Of a DNA stretch of 64,000 nucleotides, positions 52,039-61,292 are shown piece by piece; position 1 is the stretch's first letter; each line of letters starts with the position of its first letter. The translations under genes were made by a program, and so were the position numbers. Origin of the DNA: Dasania marina DSM 21967 (GTDB taxonomy: Bacteria > Pseudomonadota > Gammaproteobacteria > Pseudomonadales > Dasaniaceae). Below the pieces are notes generated by a model. The model saw nothing but the letters and a program-made list of their open reading frames with translations. It had not been told where the DNA came from and ran no database searches. The stretch is from positions 745,631 to 809,630 of the forward strand of contig NZ_KB891575.1 of the NCBI RefSeq assembly GCF_000373485.1, read 5' to 3'.

Positions 52039-53004
52039 TTAATCGCCGGCAGCGCCATGGTTATAAATCCATTTTGCCGCACGGCCGCGGCCAGTGCTTT
52101 GCAGTAGGCCTAGTTTGCGGCAGTCACGGACCACCTTACGTATCATATCTGGTCCTATGCTGGGCAGTTGCTGCTGTAACTCGCTTAAAGAAAAGGGCCG
52201 CTCGAAGCTGGCCAGCGTTTGTTGTATCAATTGGGTTTTACTGCCGCGTTTATTGCTGATGCCGTTTTGCGCGCAGGCCTGTTCAAAGCCTTGATAGCAC
52301 TGCTGCAACAGCTGCCAGCAATACATTAACCAGTCTTGCAGCGGTGCCTGTTGTCGGCTGCAGGCATAGAGCTGGGTATAAAACTGCGGGTCGGTGCGCA
52401 GTATCAAGGCTTCCATACTTTGATACTGCAACACCTCATGGCCTTGCTCTATTAATAGCTCTCTAAGGAGCAATAGTGCGATGCGGCGGTTGCCATTTAA
52501 AAAGGGGAACAGCTGCAATAGGTCGTAGATAAAAACCGGTATGGCGATTAAGGGCTCTACTTCGGCGGCGATGTGCCCGCGTAACTGTTGCAGCGCTAGC
52601 TCAATGCTCTCGGTGACGGGATTGCTATGGCTGGCGATGACAAGTTGTTGGCCACTTTGGTGACGTAGCGGTAATGTTAACTTCAGGCTGCGCCATTGCC
52701 CGCCCTTGGGGTGTAGCTGCTGGTGCAGTTGCTGTATCTGTGTAGCGCTTAGATCGGCCAGATGTAGGCTGCGCGAGTAGGTAATGGCCTGTTGATAATT
52801 GAAGGCGGTGCCGTCTAGAGTAAGTGTACTGAGTAGCAAGTCGGCCTGCTGATCGTTGTATCTTATTAGGCTGGCCAGCCAGTCGGGGGAAATACTTGCT
52901 TGGGCGGCGTAGCGGCCTTGCTGGTATTTGAGGCTGGCCAGTTGCTGGGCTTGCAGTAGGGAAAAGCTAAGCGCGAGTATATGAGGGAGCTGTGGGGTAG
53001 TCAT
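52039..53004 (-). CDS. Fic-fold protein with degenerate catalytic motif and C-terminal winged helix
   Basis: A 321-residue cytoplasmic protein whose middle resembles the Fic domain. It has the upstream WRSLKLTLPL segment and a helical core leading to the motif region F166-P-F-L-N-G-N-R-R. The active Fic motif is HPFx(D/E)GNGRxxR. Here the catalytic His is Phe, the acid is Asn, a Gly is Arg and the last Arg is Leu, so AMP transfer is not expected. A C-terminal winged-helix region (LSELQQQLPSIGPDMIRKVV) suggests DNA binding. It is a single gene. Function unknown; perhaps a regulator derived from a Fic enzyme. Confidence 0.75.
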   Translation of the reverse strand: MTTPQLPHILALSFSLLQAQQLASLKYQQGRYAAQASISPDWLASLIRYNDQQADLLLSTLTLDGTAFNYQQAITYSRSLHLADLSATQIQQLHQQLHPKGGQWRSLKLTLPLRHQSGQQLVIASHSNPVTESIELALQQLRGHIAAEVEPLIAIPVFIYDLLQLFPFLNGNRRIALLLLRELLIEQGHEVLQYQSMEALILRTDPQFYTQLYACSRQQAPLQDWLMYCWQLLQQCYQGFEQACAQNGISNKRGSKTQLIQQTLASFERPFSLSELQQQLPSIGPDMIRKVVRDCRKLGLLQSTGRGRAAKWIYNHGAAGD

Positions 53005-53110
53005 GCGACTTAATATAGGTATTAAATTGGATTAATACCATATTTATTGTTCTAATTTTGCCGTTTTTAGGTTGTAGATACATAAATTAGGTAGTAAGTA
53101 AGATTGTTAC

Positions 53111-53962
53111 CTATTTTGTTTTGCGTAATGATTGTAACCCGCGGTTAACCTTCTGCAAGTGCTCGCCTATGGCCGGCCCCTTGGCCTTAGATACGCCCAC
53201 GGCCAGTATATCTATAACCGCCATATGGGCGATGCGTGAGGGTAGCGGGGTGTAGTTTTCGGTGTCTTCCTCTACATCTATATGCAGTGGGATATCGCAT
53301 TCCAGTGCCACCGGCGTGTTACTGGGGGCTAGGCCTATGATGGTAGCGCCCGATTCTTTAACTAGGGCCATACCATCTAACAGTATCTGGGTACGGCCCG
53401 TTTGCGAAATGGCGACCACTACATCCTCATCGGTCAGCGACATCGCCGACATAGCCTGAATATGGGGGTCGGAATAGGCTGAGGATGGAATTTGCAGGCG
53501 GAAAAACTTGTGTTGAGCATCGGTGGCCACTGGGCTGGAGGCACCAAAGCCATAAAACTCTACCCGTCTGGCCAGCATTAAGGCGGCCACGGCCTGCTCT
53601 ATGGTGTATACGTCTATGCTATCGCGCACCCGTTTGAGGGTGTCTATGGTGGAGTCAAAGACCTTGTTGGTGTATTCCCGCGCCGAGTCTGATTCGTGCA
53701 GGCTAAACTCCTGATACTGGGAGTTGTGGGCGATGTGTTGCGCCAGTAATACCTTAAAATCCTGAAAGCCGCTGCAACCTATGGCGCGACAAAAGCGCAC
53801 CACGGTGGGCTCGCTGACATCGGCGGCGCTGGCTAGGTCGACGATGCGGCGGTGTATGACCTCGCTGGGGTTGGCTAGTACATAATCGGCTACTTTGCGC
53901 TCAGATTTGCGCAAATTGGGCTCACAGTTTTCAATAATTTTAATAATATTACGTGGCTTCAC
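53111..53962 (-). CDS. MurR/RpiR family regulator, HexR-like
   Basis: A 283-residue repressor-type regulator. The N-terminal RpiR helix-turn-helix (about 1-80, LRKSERKVADYVLANPSEV, SEPTVVRFCRAIGCSGFQDFK) is followed by a SIS domain (about 120-260, VAISQTGRTQILLDGM). The resemblance to HexR, the 2-keto-3-deoxy-6-phosphogluconate-responsive regulator of central carbon genes in gammaproteobacteria, is strong. Its usual neighbours (zwf, pgl, edd, glk) are absent here. It is divergent from uvrD across 135 bases. Confidence 0.88.
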   Translation of the reverse strand: MKPRNIIKIIENCEPNLRKSERKVADYVLANPSEVIHRRIVDLASAADVSEPTVVRFCRAIGCSGFQDFKVLLAQHIAHNSQYQEFSLHESDSAREYTNKVFDSTIDTLKRVRDSIDVYTIEQAVAALMLARRVEFYGFGASSPVATDAQHKFFRLQIPSSAYSDPHIQAMSAMSLTDEDVVVAISQTGRTQILLDGMALVKESGATIIGLAPSNTPVALECDIPLHIDVEEDTENYTPLPSRIAHMAVIDILAVGVSKAKGPAIGEHLQKVNRGLQSLRKTK

Positions 53963-54044
53963 GGTGGCCCTTAGTATTGGCTACAGACGTTTATGAGGTG
54001 AACAGCCTAAAACAGGGAGTGTAACCATTTTTTTTTCATCCGTC

Positions 54045-54060
54045 CTGTGCGCAATAACAT
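54045..54060. promoter_or_regulatory. Possible LexA-box-like site upstream of uvrD
   Basis: CTGT-N8-ACAT lies 37 bases before the uvrD ATG, one base off the gammaproteobacterial LexA consensus CTGT-N8-ACAG. In E. coli uvrD belongs to the SOS regulon, but a single near match is weak evidence. Confidence 0.3.
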
Positions 54061-54097
54061 AATAACGGGCGATTGAATTCTGGTAGAATCCTTCGCC

Positions 54098-56263
54098 ATG
54101 GATGTTTCTCATATACTCAATGATTTAAACGACGCGCAACGGCAAGCTGTTGCTGCGCCACCTTCTAATATGCTGATTTTGGCGGGGGCGGGCAGTGGTA
54201 AAACCCGCGTGCTGGTGCACCGCATCGCCTGGTTAATACAGGCCGAGAATATGGCCCCGCAGGCCATACTGGCGGTGACCTTCACCAATAAAGCCGCCCG
54301 CGAAATGCGCGAGCGTATAGATGAGTTATTATCTATACCTACCCGCAGCATGTGGGTGGGCACCTTTCACGGCCTGGCGCACCGCTTGTTAAAAGCCCAT
54401 TGGCAAGAGGCGGGGCTGCCGCAAAATTTCCAAATACTGGACTCCGACGATCAGCTGCGCATTGTTAAACGCATACACAAAGAGCTGGCGCTGGATGAAT
54501 CGCGCTGGCCGCCCAAGCAATCACAGTGGTTTATTAACGGCCAAAAAGATGAAGGCAAGCGCGCCGCGCATATGGAGGTGTACGGCAACGACCTCTATCA
54601 AAAAACCATGTTGGCGGTGTATCAGCAATACGAGCAGGCCTGCGAGCGTCAGGGGGTAGTGGATTTTGCCGAGCTATTATTACGCGCCCACGAGCTATGG
54701 TTGAAAAACCCGAAATTACTGGCGCATTACCAGCAGCGCTTTCAGCATCTGTTAGTAGACGAGTTTCAAGATACCAATGCCGTGCAATACGCCTGGCTGC
54801 GGGTGTTGGCGGGCAAGCAAATCCCTATCGCCGCAGTGGGCGATGACGATCAGTCTATCTATGGCTGGCGCGGGGCCAAAATTGAAAATATCCAGCAGTT
54901 CTCGCAAGACTTCGTCAACACCCAAGTGATACGGCTAGAGCAAAACTATCGCTCCACCTCTACCATACTGGGGGCGGCCAATGCTGTTATCGCCAATAAC
55001 ACCGAGCGTCTAGGTAAGGAGCTATGGACCGACGGTGGTGAAGGTGATTTGATCTCTTTATACACCGCCTTTAACGAGCAGGACGAAGCGCGCTTTGTGG
55101 TAGAGCGCATAGAAGAGTGGGTTAATCAGGGCGGTTTACGCGCGCAGTCGGCCATATTATACCGATCCAACGCTCAATCGCGGGTATTAGAGGAAGCGTT
55201 AATTCGCGCCGGTATGCCCTACCGTATCTACGGTGGCCAGCGCTTCTACGACCGCCTAGAAATCAAAAACGCCTTGGCCTATATGCGGCTAATTAATAAT
55301 CGCCACGACGATACCGCGATAGAGCGAGCCATTAACACGCCCACTCGCGGCATAGGCGGTAAAACCGTGGATGTGGTGCGCAGCTATGCCCGCGAACACG
55401 GCAGCTCTATGTGGCAGGCCTTGGCCAAGGTGGTGGAGCAAAAGTTATTACCTGCCAGGGCCAGTAATGCCTTGCTGGCCTTTGCCGACTTAATCGATAC
55501 CTTGGGTAACGACAATGATGAGCTAAGCTTAGAGGATCTAGCCGATGAAGTGATTAAACGCTCGGGGCTAATAGACTTTCACAAAAAAGAAAAAGGCGAG
55601 AAGGGCCAGGCGCGAGTAGAAAACCTACAAGAGCTGGTGGTAGCGGCAAAGCAATTTGTGGCTAGCGACGAAGCGCTGTCACCGCTGCAGCAATTTTTGG
55701 ATGAAGCGGCGCTGGATGCCGGTGAGCAACAGGCCGACGAACACGAAGACAGTGTGCAGTTAATGACTTTGCACTCTTCGAAGGGCTTGGAATTTCCGCT
55801 GGTATGCTTAGTGGGCATGGAGGAGAACCTATTCCCCCATAAAATGTCCATGGACGAGGCCTCGGGGATAGAGGAGGAGCGCAGGCTCTGCTATGTGGGT
55901 ATTACCCGCGCCATGCAAAAGTTGTATATCAGCTATGCGGAGTCGCGCCGCATGTATGGTAACGAAAACTTTAATGCGCCCTCGCGTTTTATCCGCGAGA
56001 TACCCACAGAGTATGTGGAAGAGGTGCGTTTAAATACCACCATCAGTCGCCCGGCCAGTTATGCGCCAGCGGTTAATGGCCACGGATTTGAAATTACTGG
56101 CACCGGTATGAGCTTAGGGCAGATGGTTTATCATCAAATATTTGGTAGTGGTACGGTGGTGAATTTTGAAGGCCAGGGCAGTAGCGCCAGGGTGCAGGTT
56201 AATTTTGATGATGAAGGCAGCAAGTGGTTGGTGCTGCAGTATGCGAATTTAGAAGCTTTATAG
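54098..56263 (+). CDS. uvrD: DNA helicase II
   Basis: UvrD is a superfamily 1A 3'-5' helicase of nucleotide excision and mismatch repair. The 721 residues match E. coli UvrD. Walker A AGAGSGKTRVLVHR is near residue 28. AVTFTNKAAREMRERI, LLVDEFQDTNAVQY, VGDDDQSIYGWRGA and VQLMTLHSSKGLEFPLVCLVG show the remaining helicase motifs. The C-terminal Tudor-like tail (VQVNFDDEGSKWLVLQYANL) is the segment that contacts partner proteins such as RNA polymerase in E. coli. The gene is independent of the operon that follows 45 bases later, though readthrough is possible. Confidence 0.98.
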   Translation: MDVSHILNDLNDAQRQAVAAPPSNMLILAGAGSGKTRVLVHRIAWLIQAENMAPQAILAVTFTNKAAREMRERIDELLSIPTRSMWVGTFHGLAHRLLKAHWQEAGLPQNFQILDSDDQLRIVKRIHKELALDESRWPPKQSQWFINGQKDEGKRAAHMEVYGNDLYQKTMLAVYQQYEQACERQGVVDFAELLLRAHELWLKNPKLLAHYQQRFQHLLVDEFQDTNAVQYAWLRVLAGKQIPIAAVGDDDQSIYGWRGAKIENIQQFSQDFVNTQVIRLEQNYRSTSTILGAANAVIANNTERLGKELWTDGGEGDLISLYTAFNEQDEARFVVERIEEWVNQGGLRAQSAILYRSNAQSRVLEEALIRAGMPYRIYGGQRFYDRLEIKNALAYMRLINNRHDDTAIERAINTPTRGIGGKTVDVVRSYAREHGSSMWQALAKVVEQKLLPARASNALLAFADLIDTLGNDNDELSLEDLADEVIKRSGLIDFHKKEKGEKGQARVENLQELVVAAKQFVASDEALSPLQQFLDEAALDAGEQQADEHEDSVQLMTLHSSKGLEFPLVCLVGMEENLFPHKMSMDEASGIEEERRLCYVGITRAMQKLYISYAESRRMYGNENFNAPSRFIREIPTEYVEEVRLNTTISRPASYAPAVNGHGFEITGTGMSLGQMVYHQIFGSGTVVNFEGQGSSARVQVNFDDEGSKWLVLQYANLEAL

Positions 56264-56308
56264 CACTAGTTGCTAACAGCAAGAACTAACTTTACGACTA
56301 ATAATGAT

Positions 56309-57448
56309 ATGAAAACAAATCGAAAGCTTAGCCCGCTTATTATTCTGACCTTAGTTGCCTTGTTAGTCGCGGTAAGTTGGTTGCTGGTGTTAGAGCGTAG
56401 CTCAAAAATTATTGCCAAGCATGATCAAAGCGCCGAGCAACAACAAACCTCCCAAGAGGTGATAGAGTGGAAGCTGGTTACCTCTTGGCCGAAAAATTTT
56501 CCTGGCTTAGGTAATGGCCCAGAGGTATTTGCCAAGGCGGTAGCACGGGCCAGCAACGGCCGCTTAAAAATACGCGTTTACGGTGCCGGTGAATTAGTAC
56601 CTGCGCTGGGTGTGTTTGATGCGGTGTCGCAGGGCACGGTACAAATGGGTCACTCAGGCGCTTACTACTGGAAGGGCAAAGCGCAGGCGGCTACGTTTTT
56701 TACCAGTATCCCCTTTGGTATGAACGCCCAGGAGATGAACGGCTGGCTGCACTACGGTGGTGGCTTAGAGTTGTGGCAGGAGCTGTACGCCCCCTTTAAT
56801 ATCATTCCCATGGCTGGGGGCAACTCCGGCGTGCAAATGGGCGGTTGGTTTAATAAAGAAATTAATTCCCTTGAAGACATAAAAGGTTTAAAAATGCGCA
56901 TACCCGGTATGGGTGGCGAAATATTTAGTCGTGTTGGGGGTACCGTGGTGAACTTGCCTGGCGGCGAGCTCTATACCGCTTTGCAAACCGGGGTAATAGA
57001 CGCCACCGAATGGGTGGGGCCCTATAATGATAAGGCCTTTGGTTTACATGAAGTGGCAAAATATTATTACTATCCGGGCTGGCACGAGCCGGGATCTAAT
57101 TTGGAGTTTTTAATTAATAAGACCGCCTTTGAGACCTTGCCCAAAGATTTACAGGCTATTGTTAAAATTGCTGGCCGCTATGCCAATCAAGATATGTTAG
57201 ATGAGTACACCGCTAGAAATAATGCCGCCTTGGTGGCGCTGAGTGAAAACCCTAACATCAGCATACGCCGCTTTCCCGACGACGTACTCAAGGCGTTAAA
57301 AACAGCCACAGAGCAGTATATGCAAGAAATTATTCAACAAGATGCCATGACTAAAAAGGTGTACCAATCTTGGAAAACCTTTGCCGATGGCGTTAAAAAT
57401 TATCACCATATTTCAGAGCAGGCCTATATCAATGCTAGAGACTTATAA
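56309..57448 (+). CDS. TRAP-type (DctP/TakP) solute-binding protein, orphan
   Basis: A periplasmic binding protein of the TRAP family, 379 residues from ATG 56309 (MKTNRKLSPLIILTLV). Its N-terminal hydrophobic segment without a clear cleavage site suggests a membrane anchor. The mature part (about 45-350) has KLVTSWPKNFPGLGNGPE, MGHSGAYYWKGK and LKMRIPGMGGEIFSRVGG followed by the ATEWVGPYNDKAFG segment. These resemble TakP-type proteins that bind alpha-keto acids or similar carboxylates. No DctQ/DctM membrane genes are near. It is followed after one base by the retropepsin-like gene, so it appears to belong to that operon. Confidence 0.88.
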   Translation: MKTNRKLSPLIILTLVALLVAVSWLLVLERSSKIIAKHDQSAEQQQTSQEVIEWKLVTSWPKNFPGLGNGPEVFAKAVARASNGRLKIRVYGAGELVPALGVFDAVSQGTVQMGHSGAYYWKGKAQAATFFTSIPFGMNAQEMNGWLHYGGGLELWQELYAPFNIIPMAGGNSGVQMGGWFNKEINSLEDIKGLKMRIPGMGGEIFSRVGGTVVNLPGGELYTALQTGVIDATEWVGPYNDKAFGLHEVAKYYYYPGWHEPGSNLEFLINKTAFETLPKDLQAIVKIAGRYANQDMLDEYTARNNAALVALSENPNISIRRFPDDVLKALKTATEQYMQEIIQQDAMTKKVYQSWKTFADGVKNYHHISEQAYINARDL

Positions 57449-57449
57449 T

Positions 57450-58127
57450 ATGAGCGCACTAAGCCAGTTACTAAAACTGCTGCTGCTGTCCTTATGTGTT
57501 TCCGCGTGTAGCTTTTTTGAGCTGCAACCAGAACCCATACCGGCGCCGGTAGTTAAAGAGCAAGAGCAACAACAGGCAGAGCCACCGCTGGCTGCTGAAA
57601 AAGTAATACACAGCTGTGAGCAGCCCATAGTTAGAGAGGTAATTACCTATGTAGAAAAGGAATGCCCGGGCAAAAAAAAGGCCATTGTTAAAAAAGCTAA
57701 GTTGCAAGCCAATGCCAAAGTCGTTGTGGGTAGAGTGGAATACGTCACTATAGATAACAACGATATTGCTATCAAATCGCGTATAGATACCGGCGCAAAA
57801 ACCTCCTCACTCAACGCGCAAGACTTGTCTGAGTTTGAACGCGATGGTAAAAAATGGGTGCGCTTTGCCGTGCTCAACCCCAATAATCAAGAAAAAATAT
57901 ACTTTGAGAAAAAGATTGTACGCTTTGTGCGAATTAAACAAATCGGCCCTGATTTTGAGCGCAGGCCAGTGGTTAAGCTGCCCCTGCAACTGGGTACTGT
58001 TAATGAAAATATAGAGCTAACCTTAACCGATAGAAGCGATTATCTGTATCAGGTACTAGTAGGGCGAAATTATTTATTAGACCGTTTTTTAGTAGACGTT
58101 AGCCAAAAATACACAGCTAAAAAATAG
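57450..58127 (+). CDS. Retropepsin-like (RimK-associated 'ATP-dependent zinc protease' family) lipoprotein
   Basis: A 225-residue predicted lipoprotein: signal LLKLLLLSLCVSAC with lipobox cysteine Cys20, a Pro/Glu/Gln-rich linker, a cysteine-containing segment (CEQPIVREVITYVEKEC) and a C-terminal protease-like domain from about residue 90. That domain carries D113-T-G-A in SRIDTGAKTSSLNA, the catalytic signature of retroviral-type aspartic proteases, and ends YQVLVGRNYLLDRFLVDVS. The family is annotated as 'ATP-dependent zinc protease' but the motif indicates an aspartic peptidase. The start at 57450 is chosen because it creates a proper lipoprotein signal; an upstream start lies inside the previous gene. 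It is 11 bases before the transglutaminase-7TM gene. Confidence 0.88.
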   Translation: MSALSQLLKLLLLSLCVSACSFFELQPEPIPAPVVKEQEQQQAEPPLAAEKVIHSCEQPIVREVITYVEKECPGKKKAIVKKAKLQANAKVVVGRVEYVTIDNNDIAIKSRIDTGAKTSSLNAQDLSEFERDGKKWVRFAVLNPNNQEKIYFEKKIVRFVRIKQIGPDFERRPVVKLPLQLGTVNENIELTLTDRSDYLYQVLVGRNYLLDRFLVDVSQKYTAKK

Positions 58128-58138
58128 GAATATTGCCC

Positions 58139-59674
58139 ATGTCGCCACGTGCTCAGGTTTACCTATTAGGTCTATTGCTCATCTTGATGGGTTTAGGGTT
58201 GATGACCTATAAGAGCGAAATGCTAAGCATGCCTGTTAGCCCCGGCGAGTACGCTACCGTGTGGACAGTGGAGGCTAAGGTAGGCTTTGATGCACAAGGG
58301 GGCGCGGTTAAAGTGTCGCTGGCCTTGCCACGCAATCAAAACAATATGGAAGTGATAGAAGAAATTTTTAGCAGCTCAGGCTATGGCTTTAATATATACG
58401 ACAATGCCGGCCATAGGCGCGCCGAATGGACTAAGCGCATGGCCAGCGGTAAACAAACGCTGTATTACAAATTAGATGTACACAAGCGTCCTTCAGGTGA
58501 AGGTTTGCCGGAATTGGACGCCAATATCTTGCGCGCTAAACCTAACTGGCAGGGTGAGCGACAAGAGGCTCTGCGCAATGCGGCAGCCTCTATTATTAAC
58601 AACAGCTGGCAGTCTTCGGCCGATAAAGAAAGTTTTACCACTCAGCTGTTAAAGGCAATGAATGACAAAAACAATAACGACGCTAGGTTAATACACAATA
58701 AACTATTAGAGAAAGAAACCGTAGACCTAGCTTTAGACCTGCTGGCTTTGGCTGAAATCCCCGCCCATATCATTCGCGGGATCTATCTGGAAGATGATAG
58801 AAACCGAATGAGTTCTGATGCCTTGGTAGAAATTTATGATGGTAATAAATGGTTAGTGTTTTCCACGAAAACGGGTGTCAAAGGCCTGCCCGATAACTTC
58901 TTGGTATGGCAGCGCGGCGACGTGTCCATGATAGACGTAGAGGGTGGCAGCCATTCGGCAGTGACTTTTTCGGTATTGGCGAATGATGTGCCCGCCCGCA
59001 AGGTAGCCTTGGAACAAATGGGTGGTGAACAAGCGGCCCTGTTAGATTACTCCATTTATAGCTTGCCCATAGAGCAGCAAAGCGTTTTTAAATTTATCTT
59101 ATTAGTGCCTATAGGCGCATTAATGGTGATTTTTTTACGGGTAGTCATTGGTATACGCACGGCGGGTACTTTTATGCCGGTATTGCTGGCCATAGCGTTT
59201 ATACAAACCCATTTGCTAAACGGTGTGCTGATCTTTTTGTTAATACTGAGCATAGGTTTGTTTGTGCGTTCGTATCTAAGTAGGCTGGATTTATTGCTGG
59301 TAGCGCGTATAGCGGCAGTGGTGGTGATTGTTGTTTGCTTAATGTCGTTTATCAGCATTGTCAGTTTTAAGTTAGGCGTAGAGCAGGCGTTAACAGTGAC
59401 TTTTTTCCCCATGATAATTATTGCCTGGACTATAGAGCATATGTCGATACTGTGGGAGGACGATGGCCCCATGGAAGTACTAATACAAACAGCCGGTAGT
59501 TTGGCGGTGGCGATACTCTGCTACCTAGCAATGACCAATCACTATATAGAGCATTGGATGTTTAACTTCCCCGAATTGCTGTTCACTCTATTAGGCATGA
59601 TTATTATTTTGGGCCACTATACCGGCTACCGAGCATCAGAGCTGATACGCTTTCGTTATATGAGGCGCTCATAA
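58139..59674 (+). CDS. Inactive transglutaminase fused to seven transmembrane helices
   Basis: A 511-residue membrane protein. An N-terminal helix (VYLLGLLLILMGLGLMTY) precedes a periplasmic domain (about 40-310) with a transglutaminase-like fold: LALAEIPAHIIRGIYLED, then YDGNKWLVFSTKTG. The catalytic Cys expected in such folds is not seen in the corresponding helix region, consistent with the known 'inactive transglutaminase' family. Seven membrane helices follow (about 320-500), with GTFMPVLLAIAF and ILWEDDGP loops. The start is ATG 58139, nine bases after AGGA; a TTG two codons upstream is less likely. It ends directly at the ATP-grasp gene (stop and start adjacent). Confidence 0.9.
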   Translation: MSPRAQVYLLGLLLILMGLGLMTYKSEMLSMPVSPGEYATVWTVEAKVGFDAQGGAVKVSLALPRNQNNMEVIEEIFSSSGYGFNIYDNAGHRRAEWTKRMASGKQTLYYKLDVHKRPSGEGLPELDANILRAKPNWQGERQEALRNAAASIINNSWQSSADKESFTTQLLKAMNDKNNNDARLIHNKLLEKETVDLALDLLALAEIPAHIIRGIYLEDDRNRMSSDALVEIYDGNKWLVFSTKTGVKGLPDNFLVWQRGDVSMIDVEGGSHSAVTFSVLANDVPARKVALEQMGGEQAALLDYSIYSLPIEQQSVFKFILLVPIGALMVIFLRVVIGIRTAGTFMPVLLAIAFIQTHLLNGVLIFLLILSIGLFVRSYLSRLDLLLVARIAAVVVIVVCLMSFISIVSFKLGVEQALTVTFFPMIIIAWTIEHMSILWEDDGPMEVLIQTAGSLAVAILCYLAMTNHYIEHWMFNFPELLFTLLGMIIILGHYTGYRASELIRFRYMRRS

Positions 59675-60625
59675 ATGATGTTTGTTTGGCCCAAAGAGCT
59701 AAAAGCGCTGGGCTTATTAGGCATGAATAGCCGCAATATTAATTATATTGCTAGACATAACCCCCGCCATTTATACCCGATAGTTGATAATAAGCTACTC
59801 ACCAAAACAGCTGCCTTGGCAGCAGGCATACGCGTGCCAGAATTATTAGGGGTGATAGAAAGCAACCATGAGTTGCGCAAGTTGCCTGAGATGTTAGCAC
59901 CATTAAACCAGTTTGTGATTAAACCCACCCGAGGCAGTGGTGGTAAAGGTATATTGGTAATTAGTGATCGTGAGTTTGATTTTTTTCTTAAAACCAGCGG
60001 TAGTAAAATTTTACAAAGCGATATCCGTAGACATGTGAATAATATTTTAAGTGGTCTCTATAGTTTGGGCGGCAAGCCCGATAAGGCGATGATAGAGGCG
60101 ATGATTCACTACGATGATGTGTTTAATGAGTACACCTACGAGGGTGTGCCGGACCTGCGCATAATAGTTTATAAAGGCTTTCCCATTATGGCCATGCTGC
60201 GTTGCGCCACGCACTCTTCTGATGGTCGCGCTAATTTGCATCAGGGTGCGATAGGGGTAGGCATAGATATACAAACGGGTAAAAGTCTTTATGCGGTGCA
60301 ACACGGTAAACGTATTATCGAACATCCCGATACCGGCAAAAACTTTAGTGAGTTATGTATTCCGTATTGGCCAGAAATTATGCGCTTAGCTGCTGGCTGT
60401 TATGAGATGACCGGATTGGGATATATAGGCTGCGATATAGTGATAGATAAACATCAAGGTCCCATGATACTAGAGCTAAATGCTAGGCCAGGTTTGGCCA
60501 TACAGCTGGCCTGCGGCCTAGGTTTAGCCAAGCGGCTCACATTTATTGATCGCTTAGATAAAGAGCTTATGGAACAAGATGCGGATAATCGAGTCTCTTT
60601 TGTGATGGCCAATCAGCTAGGTTAA
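59675..60625 (+). CDS. Alpha-L-glutamate ligase-like ATP-grasp protein
   Basis: A 316-residue ATP-grasp enzyme expected to form an amide bond using ATP. The substrate and nucleotide elements include HLYPIVDNKLLTKTAALAAG at the N-terminus, the glycine-rich loop FVIKPTRGSGGKGILVI, DLRIIVYKGFPIMAMLR, and the metal-binding motif MILELNARPGLAIQLA. The length and motifs match the 'alpha-L-glutamate ligase-like' family that co-occurs with the inactive transglutaminase-7TM and retropepsin-like proteins. It begins right after the stop of the preceding gene. The true acceptor and amino acid are unknown. Confidence 0.92.
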   Translation: MMFVWPKELKALGLLGMNSRNINYIARHNPRHLYPIVDNKLLTKTAALAAGIRVPELLGVIESNHELRKLPEMLAPLNQFVIKPTRGSGGKGILVISDREFDFFLKTSGSKILQSDIRRHVNNILSGLYSLGGKPDKAMIEAMIHYDDVFNEYTYEGVPDLRIIVYKGFPIMAMLRCATHSSDGRANLHQGAIGVGIDIQTGKSLYAVQHGKRIIEHPDTGKNFSELCIPYWPEIMRLAAGCYEMTGLGYIGCDIVIDKHQGPMILELNARPGLAIQLACGLGLAKRLTFIDRLDKELMEQDADNRVSFVMANQLG

Positions 60626-60657
60626 TCAAACCAGCAAGCACAGGGTGGAAGTTTATT

Positions 60658-61278
60658 ATGATTACAGTATACGGTACGCCACATAGCCGCAGCATGCGCA
60701 TAACCTGGATGTTAGAAGAGTTACAATTAGCCTATGAGTTTGTGCCTATAGATTTTAGTAAAGGCGAACATCGCAGTGAATCTTTTTTAGCGCTAAATTC
60801 AGCGGGGAAGGTGCCGGTTATAAAGCTGGATAATTTTGTTATGACAGAGTCGGCAGCCATAGTAAGTCACTTGGCTGAGCTGTACAGCAACGGTCAATTA
60901 ATACCTGCTGCTGCCAGTGAACAAAAAGCGCGGTATCAGCAGTGGTGTTATTTTGCACTCTGTGAATTAGAGCAGCCGCTGTGGACTATGGCTAAGCATC
61001 GCTTTGCTTTAGCAAAAGAATGGCGAGTACCAGCGGTAATCGATACTGGGGCCTGGGAGTTTCAACAAGCACTGGCTTTATTAAGTGCGGGCCTAGCCGA
61101 CAAACCTTATATATTGGGAGATGACTTTTCTGCCGCCGATATATTAATTGCGCATACCTTACTATGGGCCGAGGCCTTTCAGCAGCCTCTAGCCGCGGAC
61201 AATATCCAAGACTATTTACAGCGCTGTAAACAACGTCCGGCATTCAACCGCGCCGTGCAAAAAGAAACTGTCACCTAA
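60658..61278 (+). CDS. Glutathione S-transferase family protein
   Basis: A 206-residue cytosolic GST: thioredoxin-like N-terminal domain (1-80, ITVYGTPHSRSMRITWMLEEL, then GKVPVIKLDNFVMTESAAIVSHL) and a helical C-terminal domain with the DFSAADILIAHTLLWA motif. The candidate activating residue is a Ser (HSRS) rather than Tyr. GGAAG upstream supports the ATG. It lies 32 bases after the ATP-grasp gene and 14 before the AstE-like gene, so it probably shares their transcript, although a functional link is unproven. Confidence 0.92.
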   Translation: MITVYGTPHSRSMRITWMLEELQLAYEFVPIDFSKGEHRSESFLALNSAGKVPVIKLDNFVMTESAAIVSHLAELYSNGQLIPAAASEQKARYQQWCYFALCELEQPLWTMAKHRFALAKEWRVPAVIDTGAWEFQQALALLSAGLADKPYILGDDFSAADILIAHTLLWAEAFQQPLAADNIQDYLQRCKQRPAFNRAVQKETVT

Positions 61279-61292
61279 TCTTTGTAGGAACT

